From Candidatus Acetothermia bacterium (GTDB lineage Bacteria; Bipolaricaulota; Bipolaricaulia; Bipolaricaulales; Bipolaricaulaceae), in the NCBI GenBank assembly GCA_003551325.1, contig PUMK01000093.1, forward strand, positions 1 to 8,793: a stretch of 8,793 nt of DNA. Direction: 5' to 3'. The position numbers and the translations under genes are program-made. A model generated the notes under the pieces. It was given only the letters and a program-made list of their open reading frames with translations. It was not told the DNA's origin and searched no databases. This document shows, piece after piece, positions 5,426-8,793 of the stretch. Positions within the stretch are counted from its first letter, which is position 1, and each line of letters begins with the position of its first letter.

Positions 5426-6508
5426 ATGGAAGACCGTCTCGTTGCTGCCAAAGAACGTCTGGAACGCCTCGAACGAAGGGTCGATGTCACCAGCGTGGAG
5501 GCCACGATCCAGACGATCGAGCAGGAGATGGCGCAGCCGGGGTTCTGGAACGATCGCGACCAGGCGCAACGGAAGGCCCAGGAGCTCGAAGGGGCCAAGG
5601 AGCGCATTCGCCTGTTCCAGACGCTTCGTCATGAGTTCGATGAGGTGGAGACCCTCCACCACCTTGCTCAAGAAGAGGACGATCCGGAAACCCTCGATGA
5701 GGCCGCCCAGCAGCTCACGGCGCTTGAGCGGAAGCTCGATCAAGCCACGGTGCAGGTGTTTCTCTCAGGTCCCTACGACAAGGGGGACTGCTACCTCTCG
5801 CTCAACGCGGGTGCCGGCGGTACCGATGCGCAGGACTGGACGGAGATGATGCTGCGCATGTACAGCAGGTTCTGCGAGAACCAGGGTTGGAAGGTCCGCG
5901 TGGTGGACGAAACCCAAGGCGAAGAGGCTGGGCTCAAGTCCGCCACGCTGGAGGTCCGCGGTAGCTATGCGTACGGCACCCTGCGCGCGGAGGCTGGCGT
6001 GCATCGCCTCGTCCGCATCTCCCCGTACGACTCCGCGCGTCGTCGGCACACTTCGTTCGCCTCGGTCACCGCAATCCCGATGGTGGAGGACCAAGAACTG
6101 GAGATCGACGAGGAAGACCTGAAATTCGAGTCCTTCCGTGCCGGTGGCCCAGGCGGTCAGCACATGCAGAAGAACGAAACGGCCGTTCGCATCACGCACA
6201 TCCCAACGGGGATCATCGTCGCCTGCCAGAACGAGCGCTCCCAGACGCAGAACAAACTCACAGCGATGAAGATGCTGCGGGCACGACTGGTCACACTCAT
6301 GGAGCACGAACGGGCTCGGGAGCTGCAGGAACTCACCGGCAAGCTCCAGGACATCGAATGGGGGCACCAGATTCGGTCCTACGTCCTCCAGCCCTATCAG
6401 ATGGTCAAGGACCATCGCACGAACAGGGAGATGGGCAACGTCCAAGCCGTGCTTGACGGCGAACTGGGCGGGTTCATCTGGGCCTGGCTCGAACATTCAC
6501 CGACGTAG
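5426..6508 (+). CDS. prfB: Peptide chain release factor 2 (RF2)
   Basis: Class I release factor that reads UGA and UAA in the ribosomal A site and triggers hydrolysis of peptidyl-tRNA. The 360-aa length is normal. An N-terminal helical domain (about 1-105, with QPGFWNDRDQAQ at 37-48) precedes LNAGAGGTDAQDW at 126-138. The decoding region HRLVRISPYD follows at 193-202, then RAGGPGGQHMQKNETAVRI at 238-256 with the catalytic GGQ at 243-245, and QIRSYVLQPY at 315-324. The anticodon-like tripeptide is SPY (199-201) where RF2 normally has SPF; it is clearly not the PxT of RF1. The reading frame is continuous, so the in-frame UGA frameshift that autoregulates many prfB genes is absent. The start is ATG at 5426; upstream in-frame codons overlap rsmI and have no family similarity. 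The TAG stop lies within the first hairpin repeat at 6505-6529. Confidence 0.96.
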   Translation: MEDRLVAAKERLERLERRVDVTSVEATIQTIEQEMAQPGFWNDRDQAQRKAQELEGAKERIRLFQTLRHEFDEVETLHHLAQEEDDPETLDEAAQQLTALERKLDQATVQVFLSGPYDKGDCYLSLNAGAGGTDAQDWTEMMLRMYSRFCENQGWKVRVVDETQGEEAGLKSATLEVRGSYAYGTLRAEAGVHRLVRISPYDSARRRHTSFASVTAIPMVEDQELEIDEEDLKFESFRAGGPGGQHMQKNETAVRITHIPTGIIVACQNERSQTQNKLTAMKMLRARLVTLMEHERARELQELTGKLQDIEWGHQIRSYVLQPYQMVKDHRTNREMGNVQAVLDGELGGFIWAWLEHSPT

Positions 6509-6529
6509 GGGAGGGCCTCGTGCCCTCCC
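6505..6529 (+). repeat. REP-like element, copy 1 (GTAG plus hairpin)
   Basis: A 25-nt element with GTAG (6505-6508) followed immediately by a perfect 8-bp stem: GGGAGGGC (6509-6516), loop CTCGT (6517-6521), GCCCTCCC (6522-6529). A GTAG tetranucleotide at the foot of a GC-rich hairpin is the hallmark of REP elements mobilised by RAYT transposases; no transposase gene is in the window. The TAG of GTAG is the prfB stop codon. The hairpin might also slow polymerase at the end of prfB, though no T-tract follows. Confidence 0.7.
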
Positions 6530-6540
6530 GGATTTCGGGT

Positions 6541-6565
6541 GTAGGGGAGGGCCTTGCGCCCTCCC
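6541..6565 (+). repeat. REP-like element, copy 2 (direct repeat of copy 1)
   Basis: Second 25-nt copy in the same orientation, 36 nt downstream of the first and identical at 23 of 25 positions. Both differences are in the loop (CTTGC for CTCGT), so the stem GGGAGGGC (6545-6552) / GCCCTCCC (6558-6565) is conserved along with GTAG (6541-6544). An 11-nt spacer separates the copies. The element ends 7 nt before the ykuK stop, so it lies between two converging genes and could form a terminator-like hairpin for either transcript. Confidence 0.7.
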
Positions 6566-6572
6566 TCACGCC

Positions 6573-7055
6573 TTACGTATATTTATCGGCTACGGTGGTG
6601 GCGGCGTAGGCATCGGGCTTCGTGCGGACGTGGAATCCCCCGCCGATGATCATGCCCACCACTTCTTCGACCATGTCCCGCGTGCGACCGCTGCGTCCCA
6701 CGTCAACGTGGATCTCCAAGTTGATGCCCAGGACCTCCCGTTCCTGCAAGCTCTTGATCAGAAGCTGGGCAAACTCGAAGGACAGCCACGCCTCCTTCCA
6801 GATCCGCTCGCGCAAGCTCATCGGTTTGCGCTCCCGGCTACCCTGCCAGAAGTAGCGACCCCCCTTGCCCACGCGGTGGACCACGATCGCCGTGACATAC
6901 TCCGCCACATCGTGGTAGGCCTGCGAATCCGTGCCGACCACGAGTTCGTAGACCGCCTCAGGTTCCGAGTTCAACATGGTGATGATCTCATCGAGAACCT
7001 CGGTGTAGCTCAGGCGGCCCAGCGTGGGGTTGTGGAAAGGTCTTGAAATATCCAT
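6573..7055 (-). CDS. ykuK: YkuK/DUF458 family RNase H-like protein
   Basis: A 160-aa protein of the YkuK (DUF458) family, predicted to adopt an RNase H-like nuclease fold; its natural substrate is unknown. Visible conserved parts are NPTLGRLSYTEV at residues 9-20, VVGTDSQ at 39-45 (Asp43), TAIVVHRVGKGGRYFW at 55-70, ERIWKEAWLS at 83-92 (Glu88), EIHVDVGRSG at 114-123 (Asp118) and the C-terminal TKPDAYAATTVADKYT with Asp148 and Asp157. This gives a plausible set of acidic metal ligands. The ATG at 7055 lies 15 nt after the histidine kinase stop, on the same strand, and no Shine-Dalgarno sequence is seen between them. It is therefore likely the last gene of the two-component operon. The family occurs in Bacillus, where the gene is ykuK, and in various thermophiles. 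A functional tie to the sensor kinase is only inferred from position. Confidence 0.85.
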   Translation of the reverse strand: MDISRPFHNPTLGRLSYTEVLDEIITMLNSEPEAVYELVVGTDSQAYHDVAEYVTAIVVHRVGKGGRYFWQGSRERKPMSLRERIWKEAWLSFEFAQLLIKSLQEREVLGINLEIHVDVGRSGRTRDMVEEVVGMIIGGGFHVRTKPDAYAATTVADKYT

Positions 7056-7070
7056 CGTCGCGATAGGATT

Positions 7071-8459
7071 CTAGGTAGCGGAGCTGGGATCTGCAACCAG
7101 CGGAAGCGTGAACCCGAATCGGGCACCCTGTCCCAACCTCGACTGCGCCCAGATGCGCCCTCGGTGGGCCTGCACGATCTCCCTGGCGATCGCCAAACCC
7201 AGGCCGCTTCCCTCTCCGGTGCGCGACGGATCCGCCTTGTAGAAGCGGTCGAACACGAGGGGGAGATCCTGCTCCGCGATCCCTGGTCCTTGATCGGTGA
7301 CCGTCACCTCTATCTCACCGTCGCGTGAGCGGCAATCCACCTTGATCACACCCTGTTCCGGCGAGAAGCGCAGTGCGTTCGACAGGAGGTTTGCCAGTAC
7401 CTGTCTCAGGCGGCGACGATCCCCCAGTACCCAGAATCCGGACGGGGCATCCACGGAAAGCTCCACACGTTGGTCGCTCGCGGTGGGCCGCAACCCTTCG
7501 CAGGTACCTTGTACCAGGCTGCCAAGGTCCAGGGGTTCCAACTCCAGCTCGAGTTGCCCTCCTTCGGCCAGCGTGAGGTCGCGCAGCTCGTCGATCAACG
7601 ACCCCAGCTGAAGCGTCTCCTCGTGGACTGGAACGAGGCTATCCTCGGTAAGGGGGAACACCCCGTCCATCATCGCCTCGAGGTTCCCCTGGATGACCGT
7701 CAGCGGGGTGCGCAGCTCATGGGCGACGTCCGTGAGGAGTTGCTGCCGGGCGTTCTCCGAGCGTTGGAGCTCCTCGGCCATGTGGTTCATAGCCATCCCC
7801 AGTCGCCCGGTCTCGTCACGGCGGTGGATCTTGACCCTGTGCGCGAGGTCCCCGGTGGCGATCTTGTCCGTGGCCTGAATGAGCTGCCGAAGCGGTCGGG
7901 ATAGCTGGGTCGCAAGGACCGTGCCCATCACGGCGGCCACGGCCAGTGCGATGCTTCCCCCGATCAGCGTCGCTCGCTGCACGGAGCGTAGGAAGTTCTC
8001 CTCCAGGGGGGTGAGTTCCACCGTCTCGAGTGGGATGACCGTACCCACACGCCGGTCGTCCACGACCACCGCGACACCGCTACGCTCGACCCGTTCCGCG
8101 AGGCGGGGCTCTGTGGCCGGACAACGCCCCAGGAACGCCTCGTCAGCGCAGGCCACGACCTGCATGTCCTTGTCGAGGAGCATGAGCTGTCCCATGCGTC
8201 CCTCTTGGTAGACGAGCTGACCCTGAACGTACAGGCTGAAACGGGGTCTGAAATACTGCTGAACGCCTGCCCAACTCCCTTGGGCTTCCCAATACTGCGC
8301 GAGCCACATGGCCGCGTCCTGTGCTGCCACGCGGCGCTCCTGTTCACGGTACGTATCGAACTGCTCGCCTACGGAACGGATGGTGAGAAGGTAGGTCCCC
8401 ACCGCCGCACACAGGGCGGTGAACACCAACCCGACCATCAGCTTCCAGCGGAACGACAC
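7071..8459 (-). CDS. Membrane sensor histidine kinase (HAMP-HisKA-HATPase_c)
   Basis: A 462-aa inner-membrane kinase expected to autophosphorylate and transfer phosphate to the upstream-encoded regulator. The first membrane segment is at about 8-26. An extracytoplasmic sensor region spans about 28-160 and contains only two cysteines (Cys104, Cys113), which could form a disulfide. The second membrane segment is at about 163-183, followed by HAMP at about 184-236. The H-box DVAHELRTPLTVI is at 244-256 with phospho-acceptor His247. The ATP-binding domain has the N-box NLLSNALRFSP (357-367), DQGPGI (389-394) and GEGSGLGL (415-422). All catalytic motifs are intact. The chosen GTG at 8459 overlaps the regulator gene by 22 nt and keeps the basic FRWKL that normally precedes the first membrane helix. 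An ATG at 8438, forming a TGATG junction with the regulator stop, is the alternative. The signal sensed is unknown; architecture resembles BaeS-type kinases. Confidence 0.95.
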   Translation of the reverse strand: MSFRWKLMVGLVFTALCAAVGTYLLTIRSVGEQFDTYREQERRVAAQDAAMWLAQYWEAQGSWAGVQQYFRPRFSLYVQGQLVYQEGRMGQLMLLDKDMQVVACADEAFLGRCPATEPRLAERVERSGVAVVVDDRRVGTVIPLETVELTPLEENFLRSVQRATLIGGSIALAVAAVMGTVLATQLSRPLRQLIQATDKIATGDLAHRVKIHRRDETGRLGMAMNHMAEELQRSENARQQLLTDVAHELRTPLTVIQGNLEAMMDGVFPLTEDSLVPVHEETLQLGSLIDELRDLTLAEGGQLELELEPLDLGSLVQGTCEGLRPTASDQRVELSVDAPSGFWVLGDRRRLRQVLANLLSNALRFSPEQGVIKVDCRSRDGEIEVTVTDQGPGIAEQDLPLVFDRFYKADPSRTGEGSGLGLAIAREIVQAHRGRIWAQSRLGQGARFGFTLPLVADPSSAT

Positions 8460-8793
8460 GGCCCTTCAGCCTCCCGCCGGAACTTATAGCCGACCCCGTG
8501 TACGGTGAGAATGTAGGTAGGTTCCTTGGGGTCAGGCTCGATCTTGTACCGCAGATTCTTCATGTGGGAGTCGATCGTGCGGGTGAGCATAGCGTAGGAG
8601 CGGTCCTGGATCGCCTCCAGGAGTTCCCGGCGGCTAAGCGCGCGCCCCGGATGCTGAACAAGATACGCCAGAAGGTCGAACTCCGTGGGGGTAAGCTCCA
8701 CAGCGTTGCCGTTGAGCAGGACCTCCCGCGCCGCCATATCCACGTTCAGGGGTCCTGCGCGGATCACCTCCGACACCGGCTCCGCGTCCACCC
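8438..8793 (-). CDS. OmpR/PhoB-family response regulator, C-terminal DNA-binding part only (N-terminus beyond window)
   Basis: The visible 118 codons encode an inter-domain linker and a complete winged-helix transcriptional regulatory domain of the OmpR/PhoB class. Motifs include LTPTEFDLLAYLVQHPGRAL, then SRRELLEAIQ, the recognition-helix region RTIDSHMKNLRYKIEPDP, and the wing YILTVHGVGYKF. The phosphoacceptor receiver domain must lie past position 8793. The GTG at 8791 is in frame but falls in the linker and should not be taken as the real start. The stop at 8438-8440 overlaps the kinase gene, the usual regulator-kinase pair arrangement, so this is almost certainly its cognate regulator. 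Its binding sites cannot be deduced here. A free-standing winged-helix protein is possible but unlikely. Confidence 0.92.
   Translation of the reverse strand, partial: VDAEPVSEVIRAGPLNVDMAAREVLLNGNAVELTPTEFDLLAYLVQHPGRALSRRELLEAIQDRSYAMLTRTIDSHMKNLRYKIEPDPKEPTYILTVHGVGYKFRREAEGPCRSAGS

Noticed and set aside
5765..6496. 243-codon minus-strand open frame opposite prfB
   Set aside because: Shadow of the RF2 reading frame with no motif; prfB is unmistakable on the other strand.
6505..6565. CRISPR array
   Set aside because: Only two palindromic units separated by an 11-nt spacer, with no cas genes; unit and spacer sizes do not fit.
8438..8791. Reading the regulator fragment as a complete 117-aa gene starting at GTG 8791
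   Set aside because: The GTG falls in an inter-domain linker 3 nt from the window edge; OmpR-type regulators carry a receiver domain upstream and the frame is still open at the edge.

Overview
The window is a compact, GC-rich bacterial chromosome segment with ten protein-coding genes, eight complete and one cut at each edge. I see no tRNA, rRNA, CRISPR array, transposase or phage gene. Stop-start overlaps between genes are frequent (GTGA and TGATG junctions), GTG starts are common, and several genes lack a clear Shine-Dalgarno sequence. A putative outer-membrane beta-barrel protein ending in Phe suggests a diderm organism. The gene styles (RF2, YkuK/DUF458, OmpR-type regulator) suggest a deep-branching, non-proteobacterial lineage, perhaps Bipolaricaulota- or Chloroflexota-like. 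That placement is an impression, not a demonstrated assignment.

Left block, minus strand, read right to left: an AMP-forming acyl-CoA synthetase (1102-2718), a small exported barrel-like protein of unknown function (392-1105) and cytidine deaminase (1-392, last few residues beyond the edge). The three are joined by overlapping stop and start codons and look like one translationally coupled operon. Its probable promoter lies in the 89-bp gap before the divergent plus-strand operon yigZ-ruvA-ruvX (2808-4411). That gap carries a fully palindromic -10 octamer (GTTATAAC) and a 13-bp palindrome next to the synthetase ribosome-binding site.

Middle block: rsmI (minus, 4529-5383) converges on ruvX and diverges from prfB (plus, 5426-6508). 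The short rsmI-prfB gap holds -10-like boxes placed so close to the start codons that both mRNAs are probably leaderless. Both genes serve the ribosome: 16S rRNA 2'-O-methylation and termination at UGA/UAA. This RF2 has SPY in place of the usual SPF anticodon-like tripeptide, and its gene has no programmed frameshift.

Right block, minus strand, entering from the right edge: an OmpR/PhoB-type response regulator (only its DNA-binding half is visible), an overlapping membrane sensor histidine kinase, and 15 nt further on a YkuK/DUF458 RNase H-fold protein. Between the convergent prfB and ykuK ends are two direct copies of a 25-nt GTAG-plus-hairpin element with REP/RAYT architecture. The TAG of the first copy is the prfB stop codon.

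Most genes are familiar housekeeping functions. I did not find a clear undescribed multi-gene system. The most unusual points are the REP doublet that supplies a stop codon, the leaderless divergent rsmI/prfB promoters, the SPY release factor, the barrel protein coupled to an acyl-CoA synthetase, and the two-component-YkuK operon.
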